Of a stretch of 64,000 nt of DNA, positions 1-14,340 are shown one piece after another. Every line of letters starts with the position of its first letter. The first letter of the stretch is position 1. The stretch spans positions 3,100,001-3,164,000 of the forward strand of contig JAXRKN010000042.1 of assembly GCA_038502055.1 (NCBI GenBank). The letters are read 5' to 3'. The DNA comes from Tanytarsus gracilentus. Its lineage: Eukaryota > Arthropoda > Insecta > Diptera > Chironomidae. The notes below the pieces were generated by a model that made no database searches, was not told where the DNA came from, and worked only from the letters and a program-made list of their open reading frames with translations. Position numbers and translations under genes: made by a program.

Positions 1-3000
1 TCAACTTTCTCACGTCAAGAAGTCTCACTCCAAAAAAAACTATCAAAAACTCAAGATCAAGATGGACTTTGCAAGAGAAGAATTTAAATAGGTTTTTAAT
101 TTTTAATTAGCAAGATATGAATCAGAAAATGAAAGAAGCAACTTCACGTGCTCAAGTTTAAAAAACCTCAAGCAGGGAAGATTGCTTTTTCTCTCTCTCT
201 GTCTCTCTCGATGAAATGAAGCCCGCGCGATGAGAGGAGGCAAGAATGTACATACGGGCTTGTAATCAGCCAGAATGAGCTCTCTTCGTATCCCTCTTCG
301 ATCTCGTCAACAACAAAACAATTTCAATCGCCGTGTGGTCGCTTCAATTATATCGACAGCGTCTTAAAGCCAATACACATCATTTTGAAACGTCAAAAGA
401 TAAATCATTTCTTCGGTCTGACCACGGACAAAAACACGACGGCGCAGTTCTCGACAATATTCCATAAATAAATGTACAATTTTTAGTAGTCAGTTTCATG
501 AGATTAAACATTAATTTAAAGCTCTTTGTTCGCTTCTGAAAATGAATGCTTACACACGAGCGAGAGCGACTCACATATATCGCGCTTCAATGCACGACCC
601 GAAATGCGATGACGATGAAAATTATTTATCTCAAGAGTAAATGAGTAAACCGTGTCTTTGCGTTTGAAACAAAGACCTGGTGTCACCGTGTAATTTGAGG
701 AAGGGCGTGCGATTATTGTCACAAAATTCATGGGAAATTATTTTATAGACACAAAAATTTTTTAATCTTTGTTTTAAAATTAGAAATAAAATCCAAAATT
801 TTGATTTTTTTAAATTTTCAATATTTAATGATTAATTTTTTAGTTTTAATAAAATTTGAAAATAAAAAAACCGCTAAATTTTTTAATATTTTTTAATAAC
901 CCAAACCCTTGTTCTCGTGCAGTCTCTTGTAAGAAATTCAAGACGAGAAGTTGAGAGAAGGAAAGGCAAATAAATGACAGTGTGAAGGAGAATATTTGTA
1001 AAAACTAGTAAAATATATCTCACGACGCAACATTGATGAATCGGACGGCATTGGCTTATCGGACAGAAGCACGTAACTCATTTTTAAAAGAAAATTGTGC
1101 CGAAAAAAAGAGAGAAGCATTCATCAACGTGGGTGTGTATCGCTTTTAGAGAGGTATGTGATGATAACAATCCTAAAACCAATTTATAGCGTCTGTCCAC
1201 AAATTTTGACATGCTTTCGAGTGCCTTCGATGCTGCGGACGGGCATGATTGATAAAGATCAAATGACATGATTTTGAAATCTTCTATTCAACGCGTAGAG
1301 TGGATAGACAACAAATCACTGTGTAGTGAAACAGTAGCTGTCACACATTGCTGCCGCAAGAATGCTCATTGTTTAATATAAATTAGCTACTTAAATTTTC
1401 GAATGCGAGAGAAACGGAAAAATGAGAAGAAGAAGATTGATTTGACATAAAATGAAATCAAAACTGGATTTGAGTTCGCGTTGTGTGTTTTCTCAGATTG
1501 AATGTGAAATTAATATCGAGATAAGTTGAAATGCGAGACAGATATCTTGATTTTAGCATGAAAATTAAAATCAGCACAAAAATATAAAAAATTTAATTTT
1601 AAAAATGTTGATGCAATCTTATATTTTTTAAATTTTACAGTATTTAATAAATTGTACAGTTATTCTCTGAGCAATTTTTATTTGAATTATTTCAATTGAA
1701 AACGAATCAAAATAAAATAATTTAAATAACTTTATGAATTCAATAAATATTTTCCCTTTTTTCACTCCTTAAAGTCACCTAATTTATGATCTATGATGAA
1801 AACACGACCTTTTGTCTCATGAAATTCATTCCCATGAAACATAAGTCACAAAGCTGACAAAATGTTATTTTTAAGGAGCGTTCTTAGAAAATGATTTCAA
1901 ATGCACACACCCAAGCTATTTTAGCTACTATATCCGCGGATTTCTGTCACTCTATCGAGAGAGTCCCATCAACTTGTCGGTAGTTGTTTGTAAATCACCA
2001 AAATATATTTAAAAATATACTCAAAACGGTGATTAATAGTGCAAACATGTGAAACTGGGTGGTCAATCTGTTTTTCATTATTGTTGTTGCTCCTCATACT
2101 GAAATACTGAAATGGCGCGTCCATTTAAAAAATCGTTTGTCTAAAGCCCAAGCTGGTTTTTTTTTGCTGAATGAGCGAGAATCGAGTGAGAGTGAGTAAG
2201 GAGAAGCATTTTAAAGTCATTTATTATGTCATTATGACCAACAAGTGTTAAGTGTGCAATTAATGAGTCTTTAATATTATTATGATAGCAATTTATAATC
2301 TACACCCCAAAAAAACGAGAATAGTCATTTAATGTGTGAATGTTAAAGTAATTGGGAGCTAAATGGAATTATTTTGAAAAACCTGGTAGAGAAATTTTGG
2401 GGTTTAGGTCTAAGGGTCTATAGGGTCTTAGGGTATTTAATAATTTGAATATTTTTTAACGTATTTTTTGGCTAAAATATTAAGTTTCTCGAGTGTCGAC
2501 TCAATTTTTTAATAAATCGTAGAAATTAAAATATTCTTAAAGCCATTTTTCCCACTGGGTTGCTCAACATGTCACACCATAATAAAATTCCATTCGTCAT
2601 CTAAAAATATTTCCACCGCTACAACTAAGGAGAAGATAAATTGGATGCGATTTATCAAATTAAATTTTAAATATTTCCTCATTTCACCCCTCCGCAAATC
2701 ACGTCGATGAAAATCCTCTTAGAGTCTATTTAACTTGTAGGTGCGATTGATCGGAATTTGATGAACTTGATTTGAAAAATTGCACGGAAAAATTCAGACA
2801 AGGACAGATTAGAAGATGTTGCGGTGATGTTTCAAAGGAACTTTTTGAGAACTGCATAAAATTTCATTAATTAACCAACACAACACTGTGAGGAATCGAG
2901 TCTCAATAGGATGATCAATTGACTCCCATTAATCACTCATTGAGGCTTCGAATTCACCTCGAGCCCATTATGAAGCCTCTTTATTTTATTTTACTGTCTA

Positions 3001-4617
3001 TTTATCTCATCTCGTCTCTTTTCAAACTCAAAAACACATCAAAACATCAATCCATCTCCGCATTGGGAGTCGAGACGCATATAGTGAGTGAGATAAATGA
3101 AAAATAGGCAAAAATTCTTCTCCTTTACATTCCTCTTTACTCGAGTAACTTACACACTCAAATTAACAGCAAATGAAAATGGCATTGATTTCTAATGCCT
3201 TTAGGATTTTTTTTAACAAATTGCATCAAATTTATCAAAATCATTTCAGCTCGTCTTCGGGGTGGCTTTTTGTCATGTCGGCACTGTTTTGCTTCCTTAA
3301 CGCGTTTAAAGAGATTTTTATACTTCATAAGCAGCTTATAATGAATTGTTTGTGTTAAAAATTACTCTTTTTTGAGAAGATGTTTTTCGAGAAAGACTTA
3401 AAAAGACAATGACGAATAACGCCCTTGTTATTGATGCGCAAAGATGTTTATTGTTATTTCATTTGCTTGCTTGTTGTTGTTGTGGGGTGTCAATGAGTGA
3501 TATATTTGAAGTGTCATTTGAGAATGCGTTTAATTTGTTAAATATACTGTATGGAGTCTTTTGGCAGGTTGATGAGATAAAAGAATAAAGTTTTGTCTAA
3601 AATTTGTGTGAGAACATTTTAATTTGAAAAATAAATTGTTAAATATGAAGGTTCGAATCCTTGAAATTAAAGTAATAAATATAGTTTGCGTACTGCCATT
3701 TTTTTACAAGTCTTAATTTTTTTTAAAATTAATTTCAAACTAATTTTAGTTCCAAGCCGTTCTCACATCAAAGCTCAATTCATTGACTATAATTACAATA
3801 ATTGCGAACTGAGGATTTTTTTGTCGCCATCGTTCTAAATTGTAATTGAGTGCAATTAACATTTATAAACTGGCGATTTAATTGCAAAACTTTTGTAAGT
3901 AATTTAATTGTACACCTTTACGATAAAAGTGTCAAATTATAATTTTAACTGCTCTTAAATTTATTTAAAATTTGAAATCATTATAACAAAAAAATCTAAT
4001 CCTGGAACTATAAAATGTTGCTATGTAGCATTCTTTAACAATTTTTTTTGTTTCATTTTTTTAATCATAACTTCAAATTAAAATCACACAAAGATAAATC
4101 GTCTCATTCGATTGAAATTAATTTCCAACTTGAACTTTCAATGAAGTATTAAATAATGCTCAGACAAAACAACAGCAGTTAAATGCCTCACGTTTATACA
4201 AAAGTGAAGCAGGCATACACACAAAAGTCCTCTTCACTAGACAAACATAAAGAATAATAAATTAAAAATTCTCGAAGCATACGCAGTAGTAGCCAAATAG
4301 AGTAAGAGTAAATATAAGCACATATGTTACGATATAGAGAGAGCAAAATCTGCAGTGATTTCAGACATTCCAGAATGAGAAAAATGTTGACCAATCTGAA
4401 TTGGTCGTATTGAAATGAGAAAGCAAAAAATTCCTATTTTTCAGAGTTTCCTCGAGAGAGAGAAAATCGATATTTTTTCAAGCTGCTTAGCAATGAACAG
4501 AGCACAACAACAACGACGATGATGATGATACATCAGAATAATAAAAAAGGAAAGAAAAGAATCGCAAAATGGCGTCAATAAAGAGCAAGAGAAAATCTTT
4601 GTAGTGCGTTCACTCAC
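1..4617 (-). other. Dfd: Dfd intron between YPWM exon and homeobox exon (cut by left edge)
   Basis: Non-coding AT-rich sequence following the GTGAGT donor of the third Dfd coding exon. No open frame here resembles a protein and no homeobox is seen on the minus strand, so this is read as the long intron that separates the hexapeptide from the homeobox. It holds CT/GA-rich tracts (for example near 190-210) and one copy of the dispersed GGTTCGAATCC motif at 3650-3660. I recognise no RNA gene. It could contain Dfd regulatory elements, but none can be named from the sequence. Confidence 0.7.
3650..3660. repeat. Dispersed B-box-like motif GGTTCGAATCC (representative copy)
   Basis: Perfect copies at 3650-3660, 30535-30545 and (reversed, one base different) 55373-55383; copies with one or two changes at 8757-8767, 9474-9484, 20058-20068, 34783-34793, 45186-45196 and 54445-54455. 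The 11-mer equals the tRNA B-box consensus GGTTCGANTCC, but no cloverleaf or A box accompanies it. With its flanks it is also a near-palindrome, AAGGWTTCGAAWCCTT. Confidence 0.6.
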
Positions 4618-5862
4618 CAACTCCCGCCACGTGAATTTTTTTCATCCATGGGTAAATAACTCGCTCGCCCTCACTCGTTATCGTCCCTTCCATATCATCA
4701 TCGGAGTCTAAATCATCATCCAAGTCATTGTCTTGCGAACCCATATCATCTGGCGATCGATCTAAGAGTCGATCGTCATCGTCGAGTAGGTCGTCCTGAA
4801 TGGAGAAGAAACTTAATAATTTTTATCGATGAAATTTGAAGGACTTTTTTACTTGATCTGAACTGCCGTCGTCTAAACATCTCAGCCTCATTCCTAGCTC
4901 TTGAAGTTGTTGAGCGGCAGGAACTGCTTCTTCTATTCGTTTGTCTAATTTCATTCCTGGAATTGGAAATGTGGATTTATATAAAATCTTTAGAAAATTT
5001 TACTCTTCAGATGTTATACAATTTTATTTCAACAGAATTAAAGTGAAGGTTCGATTTCTTAAGATGGAGTCAAATTTGATAAGTTGAAATTGAATGTTTT
5101 TAAATTTAATTTTAAAAAAATTCACTCAGATTCAATTTTTTATCTCGCACTTTTAATATTTTTGCACCTTAAATATTTTACTTCAATTTTTCACCTTTTA
5201 ATAATTTTAATTTTTTGAAATGTTTAATCAAATTTGCCGTCGCTATTTTTACTTTATTAATTTTCACTGTAACGCACAGTAAACTTACCTAATTCATGTA
5301 ATCCTAGGGCTGTGTTGGCGGGTGGTTCTGAGGAGGGACACTGTAAGGGCAAATCTTGCGGATCATTATGACCATTCGTACCGTAATAACTATTATAATA
5401 TCCAAGACTATTATCGACATTTGATGAATTTTCATTAACATTCAGGCCGTTTACAACAGCGACGGCCGCGATTGTGGATGTGGAAGTTGGAATTGTCGTC
5501 GAACTATTTCGATTTCCAACTGCACTCGTATTGTTATTACTTAGAGCATTAGCTACATAAGACGTATTCGATTGGGGTGTAATATTTGGTGATGGAGCGT
5601 TATGATGGTGCATTTGAGGTGAACCATAGGGAGGATGATGATGGTAGAATGGAGTGGTGGGTGTTGGCGTATAATTTCCGTAATTATAGCCATTATGATT
5701 GTGATAAGAATAATCCATGTGATTTGTGGTAATTCCATTCATAGCACCATAGCCACCGTGATGGTGGTGCAAGTGATGAAAATCTGTTTCACTAGGTGGG
5801 AACTTGGGTTCATAGCCCGTTCCCATTGAGCCATGAGGATAACTCATCAAAAATGAGCTCAT
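4618..5862 (-). CDS. Dfd: Deformed, 5' coding part (three exons; homeobox beyond left edge)
   Basis: Hox group 4 transcription factor of the head segments. Coding exons on the minus strand are 5862-5289, 4956-4853 and 4795-4618, with GT/AG borders and continuous frame, giving the first 285 residues. Seen: start MSSFLMSYPHGSMG, then KFPP, a His-rich stretch near residues 29-36, the Dfd-type block DLPLQCPSSEPPANTALGL, a KLDKRIEEAVPAAQQLQELG block across the first splice, an Asp-rich acidic region (about 227-262), and the hexapeptide YPWMKKIHVAGV at 274-285. These match the known order of Dfd blocks. The third exon ends in phase 1 at a GTGAGT donor just after the hexapeptide, where Dfd genes usually have an intron. 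No homeobox is found between 1 and 4617, so the DNA-binding exon must lie outside the window. The gene is on the opposite strand to zen and pb. Confidence 0.95.
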
Positions 5863-8800
5863 TATGCACTTTTTGGTAACTTCAAAAATATTTTTTTATC
5901 ACTCTTCGTTTATTTTTTCTTTTTCATCAAAACATTTTTTTAAATTATTTTTTTCACATTAATTATTTTTTTTATTTATTTCACCATTGCACATTTAATC
6001 AATAAAAAAAGAAGTTTTTTATCAGCACTTTAATAAACCGAGTTCGAGTTTGCACGTCCGATCGCGTCACATGTAAGTCGTTAAATAATTTATTTCTTTA
6101 TGTTCGATTACCGTCACACAATTGTGTATAATCTCGCCTGTGCTCAAATCAAAGTCTCTCGAACAACAACACACAACAATATCTCTCTTCTACTCGACTC
6201 TATTTGTTTTCAGAGCTTTTTCTTTCTTCTCTCCATCGTGGCCTGCGTATGTAGTTGTGTCTGACTCTTTTTCCCTTATATTCTTTTCGTCTTCAATCCC
6301 CTTCGCTGAAGAGAGCCAAGAATGAAACAAAAAAGGAATTTTTTGAAACCAGTTCTTCGTGCTCTCTTTCACACTTTTTAATTTTATTTTTTTCGGTTAC
6401 ACCCTTGGCTTTTTTCGCGTCGATGACAAAAGCTGCTTAATTAATACCTCAAGGTCACTCTTTCACCGCATTTCCTCTCTTAATTACTTTTTAAATGCTT
6501 CACATAACTAAAAATAAACTTTAATTGCTCTCGCTCTCGCACTGTATGATTCATCATTTTTTTCTCGCTTTCAACTGTGCCAGACCAGACACAAATTCAA
6601 CACTTTAGTGTTGCCCATTCATAAAGGTATCAAATACTCAACATATTTTTATGCACACGCAATAAATCATTATCGCATGCAAAGAAATGATTTTGAGTTC
6701 TTACTCAATTTTAAGTAAGTCAAGAATGAGCTTTAGAACATTCTTTTTACTCCATGTTGTTTAAAATTTGTTTATTTATGACAACCATGTGCGAGTGTAT
6801 GAGTGGCTTATTCTCTCTCTCAATTTTGAGTGTCTCTCTCATTTTTATGGGCATTAAGATGATATGTGGAAAAATCGAAGGGTGTGAAACGAGTGTCGCT
6901 TGTCTATCTGCCAGAATTTCTATGGAAGATAAACGAACAAGTCCAGTGTGAAACTTTGAGAGATGAATTTAAGATGATTTAAAAAAATTTATACCTCAAA
7001 AATTTTTTAATACCAAAATTTTTAAAATTTAAATTTTTCTGGAGTTTTTTATTAAAAATAATAAATTCCCATAAAACAATAAAAATCCTAACAATATTTT
7101 ATTCTCGCAAGTTGCAAACCCTTCGAACAGCTTAAAAGTTCTCTCTCGAAAAAATTTCAAGCTCCGCCCATCGCATTTCATCTGCCATCTCTTTTTCTCT
7201 CTAATATGCCTCAACTCACACTTCTACCAGCATTATACAATGTTTATTTTTATGACTCTTGAGAATATAATAAAAATTCCACAAAATTATTCTCATTTGC
7301 AAAAGCTTCAAGTTCATTCATGATAAGCGGACACAAAAGAACATTTTTCTCTCCCATAAATCAATTAAATCGAGAGAGATGTCTTGATTAAAGTGGCAGC
7401 ACGAAAATATAAAAATGAAAATCATTCATGAGTAGTCAGAAAAAAATAGTTTCAGATCATCATCAAAACATTAACAGGTAAATCTAAGTATCATTGTTGC
7501 CTCGATTTGCGCTTGTGCTAAGTCTCGGGGAAAAAATAAGAGTTTCATTCATTTTTCAACTCTAACTAACCATGATAATCAATTTCATTTATTCGTCTCA
7601 CAATTAAAGCTTTAATTAAATAAAGTCGCAACTACACTTTTGGATTATGAAAGAAGAATTATTTAAAGTCACTCAAATAAAATGAGTGAGTTGCCATTGT
7701 GATATTGGTTTTTGTAAATTGAGCCAGGGGTAGAAGTGGAGAATTTTAAATGGAAGTTTAAATCTTTAAATTTAAAAAAGCTTTTGCATTGATATATTTC
7801 TAATATTTTTTTACTTTATAATTCAAATTTTTCATTTATGCCCTCGTTACCCGCATCAACATTGAACTTGAAACGCAAATAATAAAACTAAACTATTTCA
7901 TTACAATTCGGTGTTCAAATACAACCCAAACATACCAAAACTCACTTTCGTGTATGAAATAATTTAAAAAATTCATTTTTTCATCTTCACTTTCATTCAC
8001 ATTTCGACTTCATTACGATCGCGCGTGTGTGTTGACTTCCATAAGCGATGTGTACTTCATGTTTGTCTGTTATAGTTTTTTTTCTGCCTAATCATGCAGT
8101 AATCAAACCAAACAAGAGTTGAAAAAGAAAGAAACGAATGAGTGGGCAAAAAATCAGCCGTTTTAAATGATTCAAATCATTAGGCAGCTAAAAAACCAAT
8201 AAGAACTACTATTTATAAAAAAAACACAAAGCGATAAAACACGTGTAATTGTGTGAGCCATGTTGTCACGAAAAATTTCATAGATTGTTAATCAAATAGC
8301 CATCATTAGTGGAGGTGATGGATCATGCAGTCATTTTGAGGCGAAAGAGAAAAAATAGTTGACATCTAAAAAACTGCATTTTTTACACATGTTCATGTCA
8401 CTCTCATCTCTCTCTAATCATCATGGATCACTTGATGCTGTAGTCATTCTCACTTGAGGAGCTAGACACAAAATTTATGATGTGATAATGACTGTCAAAA
8501 ATCATCATTTCGTCAAAGTGTCGCACGACTGTGAGATGTGCATGAGAAAAAAATTGTTGAGCTTGGAATTTTTGAATGATTTTTATAAATTTTTAAATTG
8601 TTAAAGTTAAACAAAATTTTATTAAGAGTTAAATTGAAGTATTGAAGTCGCGAAAATATGAGGTTCAAATATGAACACAGAACAATAATATGAGAAGTGC
8701 GCATGGAATTTTATAGGCCAAAATTAAAATCAAATTTTAAAAAAGTTTAAAGTTAAAGTTCGAATCCTATGTTACCAATTTTTTCACGTATCTTTTTATA

Positions 8801-11800
8801 TTCTCATTTTCTTAAATTCACTTTTTCCTCCTCAACTTGAAATCATTGCTCTTTTAAACTCTTTAATAATTGACTCATCAAAATTACATCCGATGAATCT
8901 GATATCAAATTCACTTCAAGCATGAATGAATATTAGGTCAGTTACAAAAGAAATACGCCAATTATTGCAACGGAGCCATGATTCTCAGCATACAAACATA
9001 CATCTTCTCAACTCTCCGGCATCATGAAAAAGAACGAAATATTTTTTTAATTTTGTCTAGCGAGAATTTTTAAAGATATTTCTACATGAACAAATGATTA
9101 ATGATCGTTTTTGATTTTTACACAAAAAAAAGGAAGAAGAGAGAAATGTGAATTTTATTTTTCGGACTACAAAGCTCTTTTCTCAGCATCGAATGCGATT
9201 GCGAGTAGAAACGTCAAACACCTTTAGTTACTGCTACCAGGACTATTATTTAAGTTAGAGCTAGCCTATGTTTAGAAATTCCGAGAACTCACTTGACGAT
9301 GGCTGTAATTTTTATAAAATATCTAAAGCTTATTATTTATTGGGTAAAAAAATAATTTATTAAAATTGTTCATGGGTGCGAGGTATGAGGCAATTGGCTT
9401 AAAAAAGTTTTGAGCGCGGTTTGCTGTAAAAAAATTTGGAACAATCGAAATCGATTTAACTTTTTTAAGTTTAGGAATCGAACCTAACTTTTTTTAATCT
9501 CAGCACATTTCAGTAAAATATTTTATTAATATTTAAACAAGATCAGTTAATACAATATAAAATAAAATAATTTCAAAATTCAATCGAAAATCTCGCTAAA
9601 TAATTTTCTCCTCCACGCCACACTAGATTGGCTGATCATGCGGACTTCACAAAGACCTATTAAAGATAATTAAACTCCTAATGAACTCAGCGCTTGCGAC
9701 GCTTATTTCGAGTGCTCCATCTATAACTTTACGAATATTCGAAGAAACACAAAAAAAAATAATTTTTTTGATTAATTGATTGAAAATCTATTGACGCACC
9801 AAGATGGTGATGGCGATTAGGAGAAAAATTAGTTATGCTTGAGCAATTAGTTGCAATGACTCTGGTGGTCATATACGATGCCGAAATATTCCACGCCTTT
9901 ATTTGGGAAAAATTGCATGTGAGCTACAATGGAAAATATATCTTAATTACATTTTTTTGATCGTCTCATGTCGCTCTATGAAAAATTGATGATGAAAATA
10001 GTGGCAAAAGGTCCCTCATCGAGTGGGATTTATACAAAATGGTGGTAGCGGTGGGTGAGGAAGGGGTTCTGTCGAGTACACATTATATGATTAATGATTG
10101 CACTTCACGATTTTTCTGGATATATGTCGAAAAATTATTATTTCATTTTCACTCAAAAACGCAGTCGAAAAGAAAAAGGAACGTGGCATGCTGCTTTCCA
10201 TATGACTCTTCATCTAGAATAGTGGCGGTGCGAGGAAAGAAGCATTTTATGTCAGGAATGAAAGAAATATTTTCGTATAATATTAAAAAAAATTAAAATA
10301 TAAAATTGTTATGAATCCTAAAAAACATTTAACAATTTAATTATTCAGTTTCCACCCCTTGCACAAGGGCCCTTGCTCAATACAATTTCTTCAATTCTGC
10401 CTCTATTAATTTTCTTCTCATTCTTCTTCACTGTGTTACGTAATTAGAAATTTTTCATGTGACAATGATTTCCTTTTCTCGAGCGCACGACAACGTTCTC
10501 CGTATAGTGGACGCAACTTAAGATAAGGGTCACACAGTGTAAGGAAAATCCATTTTTCATGGCAACTACAGTTAATTAATTTTCCACCTTTCTAACTTGT
10601 TGCGAATCAACAAACTTTCATCGACAGCTCTCGAGAGAGCATTTTTCAAAAGATATACGCACAAACAATGGGCCGAAAGTGTCAATGCAAATTTTTCTCT
10701 CATCTTATCTCCCTTGAGAGCTCGACGGAGTGAAAGAAGCCCCCGAAAAGAATGTAAATACTCTCGCTACTGAATTCTATCTCTATCTTCTGTATAAAAT
10801 TTTCATAAATATTCTTTCTTTTCTCCTTTCACACTGACTGAACTGTGTGGTGGATGGAAAAATAAAAATAAAGGACCGACTGACACTTCTTTCATGCTTG
10901 GTGTAACTTTTTATGATGCTGACAAGTATAAATGATGTTGCGCATTTTTATGTATATCTTCGATGTACATATCTGTCCATAGGTTTATTTCCACATCGCT
11001 GTCTAGATAAATTTTTGTATTTTTCTCCTCTTGATATGCCGCAGAAGAAAAGACTCTCGGGACTTTTTTGAGTTTTTGAAAGATGAAAAAACCAGAAAAA
11101 AATAAAAATGCAAATGGAAGTTTACAAAAAATAATTTTACTATACCAAACAATGCTTAAAACACTTGAAAGCATAAAAAAATTATATTTTTGGTAAATTT
11201 TTATAAAGTGTCCACCCCAAAGTAATTCTTTCATTTTATTTTGCAATATTTTCATTTTTAAATCCCATCGGAGAAAATCAAGAAACTCTTTCAAAAACAG
11301 ACTCTGACAAAAATATGATTGAAGACACTTTGAATGTCTAAATATTTATTATTTACACTTCAAACGGACATAATTGATAACTGCGCCATAGATCACTTGT
11401 GAAGAAATTTGTTTCGGCATGTCCTCAAGAGAGATCAAATCGATCATTAGTTATAAAGTGGCTTATAAATATGCATCGAATATGATAATCAAACTAGCTT
11501 TAAACAGGTGTGATGACAATCTGAGATGACACAAATAAGAGTTTTGTGCTGTGTAATTGTGATTCAGATGTGCACACACACACATATTCTGTAAAGATTC
11601 TTGCAGTCTCTCTTTTTTATTTTTCACAGTAACAATAGAATGCCCATGTCAATCAACCATTTCGAAGGTTAATTAATCAAATTTACGAGAGAGATAGAAT
11701 AACAAAAGGAAAAAGAGCGAAAAAAGTGAATATAAAGGAAGATAGAGGCAAAGATGTTGCGCTAACGTGAGAAGGCATGGTTATCTTCATGCCTATGAAT

Positions 11801-13390
11801 TTTTATACTAAATCATAATAATTATTAAGAAGATTTTCTTTTTGGTTGTGAATGAATTAATTGGATATTGAGGAGAAAAGAAAAGAAGAAAAATGGCAGT
11901 TCGAATTAATTCTTTTATACTTAGAGACACGCAATTTGAAAGCAGGTGATGGTAAAAATTATTAAGGTAAAATTTATTTAAGTTTTAAGCAAAAAAAATA
12001 AAAAACATTTTAAAATTTTAATCCTTAAAAAAATTTAAAATTTTTAATGTCCATTAATCACAATTTAATTATAAAACTTCTCGTAAAATTTAAATTCCTC
12101 TCCTCGACATTTTGTTGTGTAAAAAAATTCTAATTAGCATTTTCCTGGCATATTTCATTCATCAAAATGTGATGGCAGTTTCTGAACCGCATGAACAAGA
12201 GAAGGATGATGCAAGATGAGAGTGTGAATAAGATGAGTATACTTTATGTATGTCAGAACTGAAGTTTAAAGTTTTATTTTACTATTTTCAAAAATTTAAA
12301 TTTTTTAATTCTTAATGGTTTTTTTAAAAAATTTAATTGCCGGAATTATTTGCAACAACCATTATAATCTCACTCGAATACTTTCTGTTGATGTTATTCA
12401 ATATTTTTACGTAAAATACAAAAAATACAAAATTGTAAAAAACTCAAAATCTCAAAATTTTAGTCATAACACAAAAATGTACAAAACTAGTCGTGACACT
12501 AAAAATATTATAATAAAAATTTGTTTCGAATCTAGAACTGTTATAAAATATTTGAGGGTTGAGTTTGAATTTTATTTTCCGTTAATTTTGTTGATGATTA
12601 ATGAAAGAATGAATGGGTAAAAAATAACAATAAATTTTTTATAAACAATGTTTGAGAATAAAACAATTCATGATTTTATGGTTAATAATTTTATTGATTT
12701 TTAGAACACATTAAAAGTATTCAATTTGAAATAAATTTAAATTTTCACTTTTTTAATTAATCCACTTTCACAGTGCTTTGAGCTCATTTAAAAAAATATA
12801 TAATTCAGCAACAAAGTATAAAATAAAATAATATTTTTTTAACACAATTCAATACATTAACGTGATATTTTTTTATTATCCTCTATAAAGATTTAACTCG
12901 AGAAATCGTTCAACTTTTGGTAAAGAAATTAATTCGTTTTATCGAATCAATTTACAAATATTTCTGCACGTCCAAATTTTGAACTTGCAGAAAAAATAAA
13001 AACGAGGAAAAATTTCTGTCACCATAGTTGCTGCGTTTAAAAAATTAAGTTGAGGATGAAGAATATGAAAACTTAAAAATTAACTTAACAAATAAATTTT
13101 AAAAATTAAAACCACTTTCAAAAATTATTTTTAATGATGTAATTCATTTCTGAAAGATACCGCTGTAAAAACGAGCTTCCGTTGAAAAATTACTCCGATA
13201 AAGCCCGGAATTAACAGGGTACATTTCAAGAAATATCAAAACGGTCTCTCCAACTCCACTCTCGTTCACATATGAGTGCATAAAATATCCTAAAATGAGA
13301 AAAAAAAGAAAAACAATCTCGATACGAGAAAGAATGCGATCAAACCCAAGCAATGAGGCAGAATGTTGTTACAGAGAAGAAAAATGTTTC
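5863..13390. other. Dfd upstream / Dfd-zen intergenic, first part
   Basis: About 7.5 kb without a supportable gene. The first few hundred bases upstream of the Dfd start (5863-6500) must contain its 5' UTR and promoter, but no convincing TATA box or initiator/DPE pair was found. The rest is AT-rich with scattered CT-rich tracts. Two items stand out: B-box-like motifs at 8757-8767 and 9474-9484, and the 13-mer GTTTCCACCCCTT at 10348-10360 followed by the 12-bp palindrome CAAGGGCCCTTG at 10364-10375. No bicoid, second zen or other homeobox was found on either strand. Confidence 0.6.
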
Positions 13391-13490
13391 AAAACCCACA
13401 CGTGGGTGTTGCCGCGTAACCCACTTGTAACAGATCAGTGTTTGAAAATCAAGTGCATAAAAAATGAGTTTAAGTCAATCCGAACACTTT

Positions 13491-14162
13491 GGCTGTCCGT
13501 GGCAGTCCTGTTCGACCATTCCTCAAAAATCGTCTATGTCATTAGATTCCTGATCCAATTACGAGTTCAACGATACCCATGAAGTCATAGTTCTGAAAAA
13601 TGGACATTTTGGCTGTCCGTGGCACTACTGGCCGGCCTTGATTAGCATTTATCAAAAATCATCTATGTCAATAGATTCCTGGTCCAATCACGAGTTCAAC
13701 GATACCCATGAAGCCATAGTTCTGAAAAATGGACATTATGGCTGTCCGTGGCACTACTGGCCGTCCATGATGGACATTCATCAAAAATCATCAATGCCAT
13801 TTGATTCCTGGTCCAATCACGAGTTCAACGATACCCATGAAACCATAGTTCTGAAAAATGGACATTATGGCTGTCCGTGGCACTGCTGGCCGGCCATGAT
13901 GGACATTCCTCAAAAATCATCTATATCAATCGATTCCTGGTCCAATCACGAGTTCAACGATACCCATGAAGCCATAGTTCTGAAAAATGGACATTTTGGC
14001 TGTCTGTGGCACGACCATAGGTCACGACTCGAAAAATCATGTATGTCAATCGATTCCTGGTCAAGTTACGAATCAATGCCAATCGATTTCTGGTCCAATC
14101 GCGAGTTCAACGATACCCATGAAGCCATATAAGAGAAAATTTGTATGAAAAATGGACGTTAT
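13491..14162 (+). repeat. Tandem repeat, about 129-bp unit
   Basis: The phrase GGCTGTCCGTGG starts units at 13491, 13611, 13740 and 13869, with a variant at 13998 and a decayed one at 14163. Spacings are 120, 129, 129, 129 and 165 bp. The 165-bp unit contains an internal partial duplication of the segment with CAATCGATTCCTGGTC. Unit lengths are multiples of three, so one frame stays open from 13638 to 14132 with a repeating 43-residue pattern (for example DSWSNHEFNDTHEAIVLKNG). I treat this as DNA-level repetition inside the element and not as a gene. Confidence 0.85.
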
Positions 14163-14295
14163 GGCCGTCCATGGCACGACCATAGGTCATGACTCAAAAA
14201 ATAGTCAGTGCCTGCACATATAGACCCTAAGAGCTACCATCTGGCGAAAACTAGAAGTCTCTAGCTGGTCCAGGGACCGAGATTTCGCTTGTGCA

Positions 14296-14340
14296 GACGG
14301 ACGGACGGACGGACAGACGGACGGACGGACGGACGGACGG
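14296..14340. repeat. (GGAC)n/(AGAC)n microsatellite, i.e. (GTCY)n
   Basis: A run of GGAC units with an AGAC variant, immediately before the right end of the tandem-repeat element. It is read as the microsatellite module of that element. Confidence 0.85.

Noticed and set aside
3650..3660. tRNA gene at a perfect B box
   Set aside because: No A box at the proper distance, no acceptor or anticodon stems and no terminator.
1..4617. Dfd homeobox inside the window
   Set aside because: Looked for the minus-strand helix-3 sequence and found none; the exon must lie left of the window.
10911..11294. 127-residue open frame on the minus strand in the Dfd-zen interval
   Set aside because: No recognisable motif, hydrophobic AT-driven composition and no nearby splice or promoter signs. 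At this stop-codon frequency a frame of this size is not surprising in 64 kb on both strands.
13638..14132. 164-residue repetitive open frame as a gene
   Set aside because: It follows directly from tandem repeat units whose length is a multiple of three inside a mobile element; kept as a finding, not as a gene.
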